From an uncultured Bacilli bacterium (GTDB taxonomy: Bacteria; Bacillota_I; Bacilli_A; RFN20; CAG-826), in NCBI GenBank assembly GCA_934725985.1, contig CAKVCX010000001.1, positions 186,001 to 250,000 of the forward strand: a stretch of 64,000 nucleotides of DNA, written 5' to 3'. This document shows, piece by piece, positions 55,213 to 63,004 of this stretch; within the stretch, counting starts at the first letter, position 1, and every line of letters starts with the position of its first letter. Made by a program: the position numbers and the translations under genes. Under the pieces are notes generated by a model. That model did no database searches and was not told where the DNA came from. It worked only from the letters and a program-made list of their open reading frames with translations.

Positions 55213-56838
55213 CTATTTTCCTTTAGCTAAATAGGCAGTATAAAAGGAAATAAACCATTTAGTAAATAATCCCATTAAAGTAGGAACAACCATATTGATT
55301 AAGCCCACATAGCTAGAAATAATAGGAACAAATTCCATCAACAAAAAAGTCCAAACGGCAGTCGCTAAATATAAAACACCCCAAAGGATAGACAATATCT
55401 TATTCGTCTTCATAAAAAGAGGATTATTAAACGCATCTTCTCCACCATAAGTATTGCAAGAATAGTAAGAAGATAAAGGTTTGCTAATAAAAGAAGAGAC
55501 TAACCAATAAATACCAAATAACAAATATGAAGAAGAGACGAGATAATTAACATAACCACCCTCTAATATTAAAGCAAGGATAGATAAAGCAATTATAGAA
55601 AAAGAAGATAAAATATCGTAAACGGTCTTCTTTGTTTTCATAAATATCAATGAAGTTAAAGCAATTACCCCTAGGCAAGCTAAAGTCCCATAAAAATAAT
55701 TAATAGGAATCAAAGAAAAGAAAGCGATAAAAGGGAGAAGGAAGTTCAACATATTTGTCTTTTCTTCCTTTTCTTTCTTTCCTTTTACTTCGTTATTAGA
55801 AGAGATAGAAGGAAAATATTTATCCCAATTCATCATTAAGGAAAAATCTCCTTCTACTTTATATTTGCCTTCAAATAAGGCTTGATCACCTCTAATTTTT
55901 TCTTCTCCTATTTCTTTCCAAACCCTTAATGGGGTCGTTATTTTAGTCGTATAAGGCAAAAAATCTTTATCTATGACACTAGCCTTATCTTTAGAAAGAA
56001 TGACTTCATATTCCTTGTTGATATCAGCTAATTCAAAATAGATGACTAAATCCTTTCCAGAATAAGAAGATTTATCATATAAAGCAGACATTTGTTTTAA
56101 AAATACATACCCCTCGTCTACTTTTTCCCCTTCTTTAGAAACACCCCAAGAAGCATCTGCCATAGCCGTAAATACTTCCTTGGGATATAAACAAACATCT
56201 AATTCTTTTCTAGTTTCTTCTCCTATTTTCCCGTTTATAAATTCTCTTCCTGCTTTTTTTACTATTTCTAAATATTGGTCAGTTCTATTTTTTAAGGCAG
56301 GAACACTAAATAGCTCCCCCTGCCCAACAAAAATAGAAGTATAGCCATTCTTTCCCTTTAGTAAATTAAACATGTCTATAACGGCATCATAATTGCCTTT
56401 AGAAGTATAAAAGCCGCATGTTGAGATAAGGATAGTTTTTTGCTTGCTTAAATCATAACAGCATTTATGTCCCCCATTGCCCAATCCATCATTTCTATCC
56501 ACCATAAACGGTTCATATAAAGGCAATAATCTATCAATTAGGTTTTTTATTAAGCCAGGAAGAGAAAAAGAATATAAAGGAAAAGAATAAATGACTATAT
56601 CGGCTTTAATAAATAAAGGAAGCAAGGCAACCATATCATCTTTTAATACACATTGATGATCCTTGTTTTTCCAGCAAGAAAAACAGCCCAGGCATTGCTT
56701 AATATTCTTTTCAATTAAATTTATTTTTGTTAATTCGATATTCTCTTTTTCTTTTAAACCCTCAATAAAAGAAGACGATAACTTTAACGAATTCGATTTA
56801 TCTCCTTTAGGAGATCCATTAATCAAGAGGACTTTCAT
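55213..56838 (-). CDS. Fusion protein: flavodoxin-like FMN reductase, SCP2-like domain and membrane domain
   Basis: A 541-residue protein. Residues 1-190 are an NADPH-dependent FMN reductase/flavodoxin fold (VLLINGSPKGDKSNSLKL, then GCFSCWKNKDHQC and IVIYSFPLYSFSLPGLIKN). Residues about 240-340 look like an SCP2 sterol-carrier-like domain (RGDQALFEGKYKVEGDFSL). Residues about 360-541 have six transmembrane segments. The FMN and SCP2 parts occur together in some Firmicutes oxidoreductases; the added membrane domain is less common to my knowledge. Substrate unknown. It overlaps the upstream PadR regulator by 20 bases, so the two are co-expressed. Confidence 0.78.
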   Translation of the reverse strand: MKVLLINGSPKGDKSNSLKLSSSFIEGLKEKENIELTKINLIEKNIKQCLGCFSCWKNKDHQCVLKDDMVALLPLFIKADIVIYSFPLYSFSLPGLIKNLIDRLLPLYEPFMVDRNDGLGNGGHKCCYDLSKQKTILISTCGFYTSKGNYDAVIDMFNLLKGKNGYTSIFVGQGELFSVPALKNRTDQYLEIVKKAGREFINGKIGEETRKELDVCLYPKEVFTAMADASWGVSKEGEKVDEGYVFLKQMSALYDKSSYSGKDLVIYFELADINKEYEVILSKDKASVIDKDFLPYTTKITTPLRVWKEIGEEKIRGDQALFEGKYKVEGDFSLMMNWDKYFPSISSNNEVKGKKEKEEKTNMLNFLLPFIAFFSLIPINYFYGTLACLGVIALTSLIFMKTKKTVYDILSSFSIIALSILALILEGGYVNYLVSSSYLLFGIYWLVSSFISKPLSSYYSCNTYGGEDAFNNPLFMKTNKILSILWGVLYLATAVWTFLLMEFVPIISSYVGLINMVVPTLMGLFTKWFISFYTAYLAKGK

Positions 56839-57370
56839 TTTTAATCCTTTCTAGGCAAGAAGAAGCCCAAGATAAAATTGCTTTTTCCATCATAATTCCA
56901 TATTCAAGAGTAAACCCCCAATACATGGGGTCGTTATTTTTTAAATCTATATAAGAAGAATACTCTTTTATTAAAGAAGAGACATTAGATAAGGAAGATA
57001 AGGATTTCTTGCTTTCTTCTATTAAGCAAGAGAAATAATTAATCCTTTCTTCTTTATTTAAGTTAGCCATAAAAAATACTTGAAGAAGCAAAGGACTCCT
57101 AGAAAACAACGGGGTTTTTGTTTTTAAAAAATTAGATAATTCCTCTTTTCCTTTAAAAGTAATGGACATAACTTTTTTATCAGGCTTCCCATTCCCTTTT
57201 ATTAAAGAAGAAGAAACCAAGCCTTCTTTCTCCATTTTATTTAATTCCCTATATATCTGGCTTTTGCTAGCATTCCAAAAGAAAGAAAGAGAATCATGAA
57301 AAGAAGCGTTTATCTCATAACCGGTCAAATCTTTGTAATTCAATAAACCTAGAATTCCATATTTAAGCAT
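56819..57370 (-). CDS. PadR family transcriptional regulator
   Basis: I start at the ATG at 57370 (183 residues), which gives the family N-terminus MLKYGILGLLNYKDLTGYEI; the longer frame would read through the operator. The winged helix continues FFWNASKSQIYRELNKMEKE. The C-terminus is a Vir-type helical dimer domain. It probably senses a small aromatic or toxic compound and controls its own gene plus the flavoprotein fusion gene. A perfect inverted repeat lies 4 bases before the ATG. Confidence 0.88.
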   Translation of the reverse strand: MLKYGILGLLNYKDLTGYEINASFHDSLSFFWNASKSQIYRELNKMEKEGLVSSSLIKGNGKPDKKVMSITFKGKEELSNFLKTKTPLFSRSPLLLQVFFMANLNKEERINYFSCLIEESKKSLSSLSNVSSLIKEYSSYIDLKNNDPMYWGFTLEYGIMMEKAILSWASSCLERIKNESPLD

Positions 57371-57373
57371 ATT

Positions 57374-57395
57374 TATAGTCCACTTGTAGACTATA
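57374..57395. promoter_or_regulatory. PadR operator
   Basis: TATAGTC (57374-57380), 8 bases, GACTATA (57389-57395): a perfect 7+7 inverted repeat just before the PadR start codon, overlapping possible -10 sequences. Confidence 0.65.
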
Positions 57396-57407
57396 CATTG
57401 AATCAAG

Positions 57408-57445
57408 AAAAAAGAAAAGGGTTTGTACTAACCAAACCCTTTTTT
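57408..57445. terminator. Terminator, usable in both directions
   Basis: AAAAGGGTTTG (57415-57425) pairs with CAAACCCTTTT (57433-57443). On the minus strand a T-rich tract follows; on the plus strand a T-run also follows. It lies right after the stop of the 45-residue gene. Confidence 0.88.
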
Positions 57446-57581
57446 AGTAACTAGCGATATTATCGAAGGCAATATCGTAATAGCATTGTGCTAGATTTCT
57501 CGTAAACATCTTGAATGTCGACTTGTGCGATTTCTTTTTCGCGAGGTTTTCTAGCTTTTTCTTTTGAATTATATCATTCAT
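57444..57581 (-). CDS. Small basic protein, 45 residues, unknown function
   Basis: A short frame from the ATG at 57581 to TAA. It begins MNDIIQKKKLENLAKKKS and ends CYYDIAFDNIASY. The N-terminal two thirds are rich in lysine, the C-terminal third is aromatic and acidic. It has all the marks of a real gene: a promoter (TTGCTT, 16 bases, TATATT at 57627-57654), a leader hairpin, AAAGGAG 10 bases before the ATG and a strong terminator straight after the stop. I do not recognise it. A cre-like site lies upstream. Confidence 0.65.
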   Translation of the reverse strand: MNDIIQKKKLENLAKKKSHKSTFKMFTRNLAQCYYDIAFDNIASY

Positions 57582-57626
57582 ATTATCCTAACTCCTTTCG
57601 CACATCCCTTTTTTAAGGGGTTAGTT

Positions 57627-57654
57627 AATATAAATAAAATTTTTATTAAAGCAA
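57627..57654 (-). promoter_or_regulatory. Promoter of the 45-residue gene
   Basis: Minus strand: TTGCTT (57649-57654), 16-base spacer, TATATT (57627-57632). The leader holds a CCCCTT/AAGGG hairpin (57607-57620) before the ribosome binding site. Confidence 0.55.
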
Positions 57655-57667
57655 GGGAAAAATATTA

Positions 57668-57681
57668 TGAAAGCGTTTCCA
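57668..57681. promoter_or_regulatory. cre-like site after rarA, before the 45-residue gene
   Basis: TGAAAGCGTTTCCA matches the cre consensus with one mismatch. It sits 14 bases upstream of the -35 box of the small gene and 7 bases after the rarA stop. Confidence 0.45.
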
Positions 57682-57687
57682 TTTTCC

Positions 57688-58953
57688 TTATTTCTTCTTC
57701 AATTTGGCTAAATCCGCACTTCTACCTTGCTTTAATAGCCTTTCATAATTGGCATTTAAAGCCTTTTCATAGGCCGAATTAAAGGAAGGTTCATAAAATT
57801 TCATGTCTTTTATCGAATTAGGCAAGTATTGGATTTTCTCCCAAATATCGGGCCTATCGTATGGATATTTGTCTTCTTCTTTTATATTTATAGGGGTTAG
57901 TTTTAAATAGTCTTGCACTTCCAAAGGGACTTTGGATGCAAAATCCATGGCTTTTTCTATAGACAGGCAACCTGCTTTTGAATGGGGGCTTAAGCAAAGA
58001 TCGACTATGGCATCCCCTAAAGGAATAATAGCTTCAGGAAAGCCAACCTCCTCTGCTGCCTTTATAGCCATTTGACATCTAAGAACAGCATTTGGATTAC
58101 CTAAGCCGATATCTTCATAAGCCGTGACTAATAATCTTCTTTTTATGGAATCTAAATCAGAAGATATACATAACTTAGCCAAATAATATAAGGCGGCATT
58201 AACATCAGACCCCCGTATTGATTTTTGCAAAGCCGAAACGGTGTCATAATGTTCTTCTTCATCCTTATCACTAGCAATATTGGGCACGCTTTCAATACTA
58301 GAAACCTCTTCTTTGCTAATTAGATGGTCTTCATTGCCGAATTGGACGGCAGCAATATCTAATAAATTAAGGGCAAAGCGCATATCTCCACCACTTAATC
58401 TAGCTATATAGCTTAAGGCTTCATTATCAAAGCTTACTTCTTTATTAAGTCCAACTTGGCTTTCTATGGCCCTAGATAAACCAGTGACAATATCTTCCTT
58501 GGATAAGGGCTTTACTTCTAATAAGCGGCATCTACTCCTTATGGCCCTGCTTAAAGCTATATATGGATTTGCCGTAGTCGCCCCAATTAGATAAAAAGTC
58601 CCATTTTCTACATAAGGCAATAAATAGTCTTGCTTTGTTTTATCTAGTCTATGGATTTCATCGATTATTAAAATGCAAGGATGATAAAGCCTAGCTTCTT
58701 CTCTAGCTAATTCTAATTCCTTTTTAGAGCAAGTAACCGCGTTTAAGGAAATAAAATGTATTCCCATTGAACGCGAATAAGCTTCCGCGATTGTAGTCTT
58801 GCCAGTTCCCGGCGGGCCAAACAAAATAAAAGAGAAAGGGATTTGCTTTTGCTTTGATTTATATAAAAAGGAAGATGGTCCTACTAAATCTAGTTGGCCA
58901 ACTACTTCTTCTAAGGTTTTAGGACGCATCCTGAATGCTAAAGGTTCTTTCAT
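57688..58953 (-). CDS. rarA: Replication-associated recombination protein A (RarA/MgsA)
   Basis: I start at the ATG at 58953 (421 residues), giving the family N-terminus MKEPLAFRMRPKTLEEVVGQ; the longer frame has no family match. Walker A GPPGTGKT is at 46-53, Walker B is ILIIDEIHRLD, and IGATTANPYIALSRAIRSRC contains sensor and arginine-finger features. The C-terminal MgsA tetramerisation domain (RGSDVNAALYYLAKL, then YEDIGLGNPNA) is complete. RarA acts at stalled replication forks. A TATACT lies 12 bases before the ATG and no ribosome binding site is seen. Confidence 0.95.
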   Translation of the reverse strand: MKEPLAFRMRPKTLEEVVGQLDLVGPSSFLYKSKQKQIPFSFILFGPPGTGKTTIAEAYSRSMGIHFISLNAVTCSKKELELAREEARLYHPCILIIDEIHRLDKTKQDYLLPYVENGTFYLIGATTANPYIALSRAIRSRCRLLEVKPLSKEDIVTGLSRAIESQVGLNKEVSFDNEALSYIARLSGGDMRFALNLLDIAAVQFGNEDHLISKEEVSSIESVPNIASDKDEEEHYDTVSALQKSIRGSDVNAALYYLAKLCISSDLDSIKRRLLVTAYEDIGLGNPNAVLRCQMAIKAAEEVGFPEAIIPLGDAIVDLCLSPHSKAGCLSIEKAMDFASKVPLEVQDYLKLTPINIKEEDKYPYDRPDIWEKIQYLPNSIKDMKFYEPSFNSAYEKALNANYERLLKQGRSADLAKLKKK

Positions 58954-58965
58954 ATTTGCTAAAAT

Positions 58966-58971
58966 AGTATA
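58966..58971 (-). promoter_or_regulatory. -10 box of rarA, very short leader
   Basis: TATACT on the minus strand, preceded by GG, ends 12 bases before the ATG, leaving a leader of about 5 bases. Confidence 0.5.
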
Positions 58972-59012
58972 CCAATTTCTTAAAGTTAAATTAATATTAG
59001 GTGGGTGATTAG

Positions 59013-59522
59013 ATGAAAGTAAGAAGTAAACAAGCAAATAGCAAGGATTGCCTAGTATGTGGCATAGAAAATGATTATGGCCTGCATGCTTCCTTTTATA
59101 ATATGGAAGATGATTCATGCGTTGCTTTATTCTCCTTTAAAAGCAAGCACCAATCTTATCCAAATAGAACTCACGGGGGCATGATCGCGGCCATATTAGA
59201 TGAAACTATTGGAAGGAGTATCTGGGTAAAAGAGTCAACTGTCTATGGGGTTACTTTAAAATTAGAAGTCAAATATCATAAGGCTTGTCCATATAACGAA
59301 CCTTTAATGGCCATAGGAAAAATAAGCAAATCCACGAAGATGATATTTGAAGGAAGTGCAAAACTATACGATTCTTCTTTCAATTTATTAGATGAAGCCT
59401 CGGCTTTATATTACAAGATGCCCTTGGATAAAGTTACCAATGAGCATAATCCAAACGAAAAGGATCTTAACATTTTAATTAAAGACAATATAAAAGAAAT
59501 AAAACTACCTGATGAAAAATGA
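59013..59522 (+). CDS. PaaI-type hotdog thioesterase
   Basis: A 169-residue hotdog-fold protein. NRTHGGMIAAILDETIGRSI is the PaaI/4HBT motif that carries the catalytic acidic residue on the central helix. Such enzymes cleave acyl-CoA esters; the N-terminal SKDCLVCGIENDYGLHASF with two cysteines is a common extension (as in YbgC/YigI-like members). AGGTGG lies 8 bases before the ATG. It overlaps the next gene by 11 bases and diverges from rarA. Confidence 0.87.
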   Translation: MKVRSKQANSKDCLVCGIENDYGLHASFYNMEDDSCVALFSFKSKHQSYPNRTHGGMIAAILDETIGRSIWVKESTVYGVTLKLEVKYHKACPYNEPLMAIGKISKSTKMIFEGSAKLYDSSFNLLDEASALYYKMPLDKVTNEHNPNEKDLNILIKDNIKEIKLPDEK

Positions 59523-60234
59523 AAAGACTTTAATCAAAACTTTGTTTTCTATCTTAGTGATAGGTCTTTTACTTTTTGGCGTATATTACCTATATAAATA
59601 TTTAGGCTTAGATAGATTTAAAAATAGGGAAGAATTCCAAGCCTATATAGCTTCTTTTGGTTCAATTGGTCCAATTCTATTTATTTTATCTGCTTTCTTG
59701 CAAGTAAGTTTTATCCCACTTCCAGGGGCCATAGTCATAATAGGTGGAACATTTCTATTTGGCAAATGGCTTAGCTTTTTATATTCCTATATAGGAATGA
59801 TGCTAGGCTCGATAGTAGCCTTTTATTTAGGAAGACTATTAGGCAAACCTTTTGTTAATTATCTAGCTGGAGGAGAAGATAAGGTAGACTCCATACTAAA
59901 GAAAATAAAAAAGAAGCAGAACGTCGTCTTGTTTTTTATGTTTTTATTGCCTTTTTTTCCTGATGATTTGCTCTGTTCTATATGCGGGATTCTCACAATG
60001 AGGTTTTCTTCTTTTTTAATAATGCAAATAATAACAAGGGCTACTTCTATTTTAGCCACCATATTCTTTATGTCTGGAGAATTTATCCCTTATTCAGGCT
60101 GGGGCATACCAGTCCTAATTCTACTAGGAATAATGGCAATAATCGCCTTTATTCTTTCCTATAAATATTCAGAGAAAATAGAAAATGCTTTTATGGAGAT
60201 ACTAAATAGAATGCATTTTAAAAAGAAAAAATAA
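59512..60234 (+). CDS. TVP38/TMEM64 (VTT/DedA-like) membrane protein
   Basis: A 240-residue protein with about five to six membrane segments. FIPLPGAIVIIGGTFLFGKWLSFLYSYIG and AFYLGRLLGKP are hallmarks of the VTT/SNARE-associated domain; LPFFPDDLLCSICGI is the second conserved element. Relatives move or scramble lipids such as undecaprenyl phosphate and phosphatidylserine. The overlap with the thioesterase gene shows coupling, but no functional link is evident. Confidence 0.9.
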   Translation: MKNEKTLIKTLFSILVIGLLLFGVYYLYKYLGLDRFKNREEFQAYIASFGSIGPILFILSAFLQVSFIPLPGAIVIIGGTFLFGKWLSFLYSYIGMMLGSIVAFYLGRLLGKPFVNYLAGGEDKVDSILKKIKKKQNVVLFFMFLLPFFPDDLLCSICGILTMRFSSFLIMQIITRATSILATIFFMSGEFIPYSGWGIPVLILLGIMAIIAFILSYKYSEKIENAFMEILNRMHFKKKK

Positions 60235-60237
60235 TTC

Positions 60238-61098
60238 TTAGTCAACATCTTTCTTATTATCATAAAAAGAAGATAGACCTTTTAAATAATAAGAAGGGAA
60301 CTGGTCTTTGTTGATTAAGGAATCATATATGCGAATTTGGTTTAAATAAGAAGCTAGCAATAAAATCGGGAAATAAATAAAGAAAACAAATAAAAGCAAT
60401 AGATATTTTAATAACATAATGTCGATATATTGAAAAAAGAGAACCCCATAAAAGAAGACAAAACAAAGAAAAACGGTTGGAAAATGCTTTATATAAATTA
60501 CAGTAGAACTTTTTATTGTAGTCATTAGGCTATTTGAATAAGTAGAAGTTAGGAAAAATGAAACAAACATAACTGGATAAAATAAAGCAAAATTTAAGGC
60601 AGGAAAAATAATTTTAAGCAGCAAAACATTATCAAAAAGTATCCCAATCACATTAGAGATCAGATTTAGCAAACCGGCAAAGAAAGAAAGAAGCAAAAAA
60701 GATTTATAGTTTTCCTTTATGCCAGCTAAAAAATCATCTTTAAAGAATATGGGCTCGTCATATATCAACTGTTTTAATAACTTCATCACTCCGGATAAGC
60801 CTATAGAAAGAATTAGCAAGCCTAGCATCACTAAAAAAGAAAAAAGAAGGCCGATTAACAATAAAGAGGCAGCTTTATCGTTTGCATCCATTTCCGATTG
60901 GTTAATGCTTAATGTAGCCAAATCCTTATAAACAATTGAAGCAAATAAGGGAAGAGAAAACAAAAACAAGATAAGCCCTAAACCTAGCAAGAAAAAGAAA
61001 CGATGCTTAATCAAATCAAAGAATTGTTCCTTCCTAGTTGAGGGCAAATCATTCTTATCAAAGTCTTTTGTTTTAATTCTTTTTTTCATTTTAGCCAT
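60238..61098 (-). CDS. DUF624 (YesL-like) membrane protein
   Basis: I start at the ATG at 61098 (286 residues), which overlaps the previous stop by 8 bases; a second ATG at 61089 is possible. About six transmembrane segments and the layout FFDLIKHRFFFLLGLGLILFLFSLP at the start fit DUF624/YesL, a family that accompanies CUT1 sugar importers in Firmicutes. It is the last gene of the ATPase-led unit. Confidence 0.65.
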   Translation of the reverse strand: MAKMKKRIKTKDFDKNDLPSTRKEQFFDLIKHRFFFLLGLGLILFLFSLPLFASIVYKDLATLSINQSEMDANDKAASLLLIGLLFSFLVMLGLLILSIGLSGVMKLLKQLIYDEPIFFKDDFLAGIKENYKSFLLLSFFAGLLNLISNVIGILFDNVLLLKIIFPALNFALFYPVMFVSFFLTSTYSNSLMTTIKSSTVIYIKHFPTVFLCFVFFYGVLFFQYIDIMLLKYLLLLFVFFIYFPILLLASYLNQIRIYDSLINKDQFPSYYLKGLSSFYDNKKDVD

Positions 61099-61678
61099 TT
61101 TTAATAATATTATAAATAGATAAAGCCGTATCCCAATTTGAACCATTTATTGATCCAATATGCAAGGAATTTCTATTAAAGAAAGCATAATAATTCTCTT
61201 CGTGTGTGTCATCTTTATAATTAATTAAAGAAGAATTCTCTTCATCCTTTTTATGAAGCAATAAACCATAACATTCTTTACTCTCGTTAATAAAATAAAA
61301 TGATTCGTTCGGAAATAAAGTAGGATCTAGTTTTGCATAATAATAAGTACACGTTTCATTGTTGATTTTACTTTCTGGTAGAATTATCAAATCCGCTTCG
61401 CTTTTGCCAAACGAATTATAAAAATAAGAAAAGTCCTCTTCATAATAAACATAATTCCTTACGTTTATTTCCCTTAAATAAGAAGGCTTGTTTTGATTCA
61501 ATTTATCAATTAATTTTTTACTAGACGAAGAACAAGAACCTATAAAAATAGAAATAGTTTCTTCGTTTCTTGGCTTATTAATTAGTTCAACTATATATGA
61601 AGAAAGAAGAGGAAATACAATTAAACAAATTAGGTAAAGATACCAAAACTTAGTTATGTTTGCTTTAATTTTCTTCAT
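61091..61678 (-). CDS. Membrane-anchored extracytoplasmic protein, unknown
   Basis: I start at the ATG at 61678 (195 residues), which gives a clean N-terminal anchor (KFWYLYLICLIVFPLLSSYIV). The outside part (ETISIFIGSCSS, ADLIILPESKI, KECYGLLLH) resembles a shortened periplasmic-binding-protein lobe: a beta strand, a serine-rich turn and a later strand ending in LILPES. No lipobox. It may be a sensor or a partial binding protein of the ABC unit; this is inference. Confidence 0.6.
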   Translation of the reverse strand: MKKIKANITKFWYLYLICLIVFPLLSSYIVELINKPRNEETISIFIGSCSSSSKKLIDKLNQNKPSYLREINVRNYVYYEEDFSYFYNSFGKSEADLIILPESKINNETCTYYYAKLDPTLFPNESFYFINESKECYGLLLHKKDEENSSLINYKDDTHEENYYAFFNRNSLHIGSINGSNWDTALSIYNIIKNG

Positions 61679-62165
61679 TTTGGTTACTCTTTTTATATCC
61701 GTAGACAAAATTCGACTTAATCAAAAGACATACGTGTTCATTTTCTTTAAAAGGAAGGGCAAAGCTATCATCAAAATAAAATGCCCTTATCCCATCGTCA
61801 CACTTTAATTCAATTAAAGATGAATCAATGTGTTTAATCATGGTTCTTTTTTTAAAACTAGATATTACGACCCCATTATATTCAATTTCTTTTGCCCCAT
61901 CCATTTGCTTTAACAATCTATTTCTAGACAAATTAGGCAAATAGAATTGGGTTATTAAATAAACAATGAAAAAGGAAGAAATTATTAAAGAAATAGAATC
62001 AATGAAAATAATTAAAATTTTATTTGAATCATTAATAAAAAAACAAAGGGAAATAAAAATAGATATTCCAATTAAACCAAGGACAATAGAAGATAAAGAA
62101 GAATATAGCAAGCCGTCCCTTATTTTCTTTCTTTTCTTTTGATCATATAGAATCGTAACCGGCAT
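61665..62165 (-). CDS. Two-helix membrane protein with cytoplasmic beta domain, unknown
   Basis: A 166-residue protein. Two transmembrane helices lie at about 21-43 and 49-72. The remaining ~90 residues are cytoplasmic, charged and beta-rich (KRTMIKHIDSSLIELKCDD, ending VYGYKK). It overlaps the ATPase gene by 23 bases and the next gene by 14, so all four are translationally coupled. No known family was recognised. Confidence 0.65.
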   Translation of the reverse strand: MPVTILYDQKKRKKIRDGLLYSSLSSIVLGLIGISIFISLCFFINDSNKILIIFIDSISLIISSFFIVYLITQFYLPNLSRNRLLKQMDGAKEIEYNGVVISSFKKRTMIKHIDSSLIELKCDDGIRAFYFDDSFALPFKENEHVCLLIKSNFVYGYKKSNQNEEN

Positions 62166-62880
62166 TTAGTATTCCTCTAACTATTGGGTTAGTCGATAAC
62201 CTTATTTTTTCTTTTGGCCCCACTTCAATTATTTTTCCTTCATTAAGGACATAGATACAATCGCTTAAGGCAAAGGCTTCATTTATAGAATGGGTAACAT
62301 AAATAGATGTTGAGCAATATTTCTTGATAACGTCTTTAATAAACTCTCTTTCCTTTATCCTTTCATTGCTTGAAACGTTAGAAAGAGGCTCATCGAATAA
62401 ATATATAAGAGGATGTTTTACAATGGCTCTAGCCAAGGCTACCCTTTGTTGCTGGCCACCAGATAATTCTTTAGGTTTCCTTCCCCATAGGTAAGAAAGG
62501 CCGAAAGTGTTGCTAATTTCTTTGATGCTAGCAATTATTTCTTCTTTGCCAGCCCCGACTGCTTTAAGAGGAAAAGCCATATTGTCAAATATGGTCATAT
62601 GTGGATATAAGGCATATTGTTGACTAACGTAGGCTATATTCCTATTGCTGATATCTATATTTCTTACATCTACCCCATCAAAAGAAATCAATCCTTCATA
62701 ATCTAATAATCCAGCGACACATTTTAATAAAGTAGTCTTTCCTGATCCTGAGGGTCCAATAACTACATTAATGGAATTAGAAGCAAAAGAAGTTGATACA
62801 TTAGAAAGGGCAATAGTCTCTTCTTTTGTCTTTTTGTTTATATATGTAGCGTTTAAATCTTTTAAAACAATTTCTGGCAT
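62143..62880 (-). CDS. MalK/UgpC-type ABC ATPase lacking the C-terminal regulatory domain
   Basis: A 245-residue ATPase. Walker A GPSGSGKT is at 42-49, the signature is LSGGQQQRVALARAI, Walker B is YLFDEPLSNV, and QQYALYPHMTIFDNMAFPLK is the hallmark of sugar-importer ATPases. It stops where MalK proteins (about 370 residues) go on into the TOBE/regulatory domain. The D-loop is SNVSS in place of SNLDA. No permease genes are in its unit. It could energise the importer at 31-34.5 kb. A TATACT lies 9 bases before the ATG. Confidence 0.85.
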   Translation of the reverse strand: MPEIVLKDLNATYINKKTKEETIALSNVSTSFASNSINVVIGPSGSGKTTLLKCVAGLLDYEGLISFDGVDVRNIDISNRNIAYVSQQYALYPHMTIFDNMAFPLKAVGAGKEEIIASIKEISNTFGLSYLWGRKPKELSGGQQQRVALARAIVKHPLIYLFDEPLSNVSSNERIKEREFIKDVIKKYCSTSIYVTHSINEAFALSDCIYVLNEGKIIEVGPKEKIRLSTNPIVRGILNAGYDSI

Positions 62881-62889
62881 CCTAAGAAA

Positions 62890-62895
62890 AGTATA
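62890..62895 (-). promoter_or_regulatory. -10 box of the ABC ATPase unit, leaderless arrangement
   Basis: TATACT on the minus strand ends 9 bases before the ATG at 62880. AGG touches the ATG and is too close to act as a ribosome binding site. Confidence 0.5.
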
Positions 62896-62957
62896 TTACA
62901 TTTTTAAAATCATTCATTAATAAAAATCCATATAGATAAAATCCGCATTATTATAAG

Positions 62958-62987
62958 TAAAAACCCCTCGCCAATTCAGGCAAGGGG
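62958..62987 (-). terminator. Terminator of the GH130 gene
   Basis: Minus strand: CCCCTTGCC (62979-62987), 6-base loop, GGCGAGGGG (62964-62972), then TTTTTA. It lies 17 bases after the GH130 stop. Confidence 0.93.
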
Positions 62988-63004
62988 CCAATACTTATAT
63001 AAAC

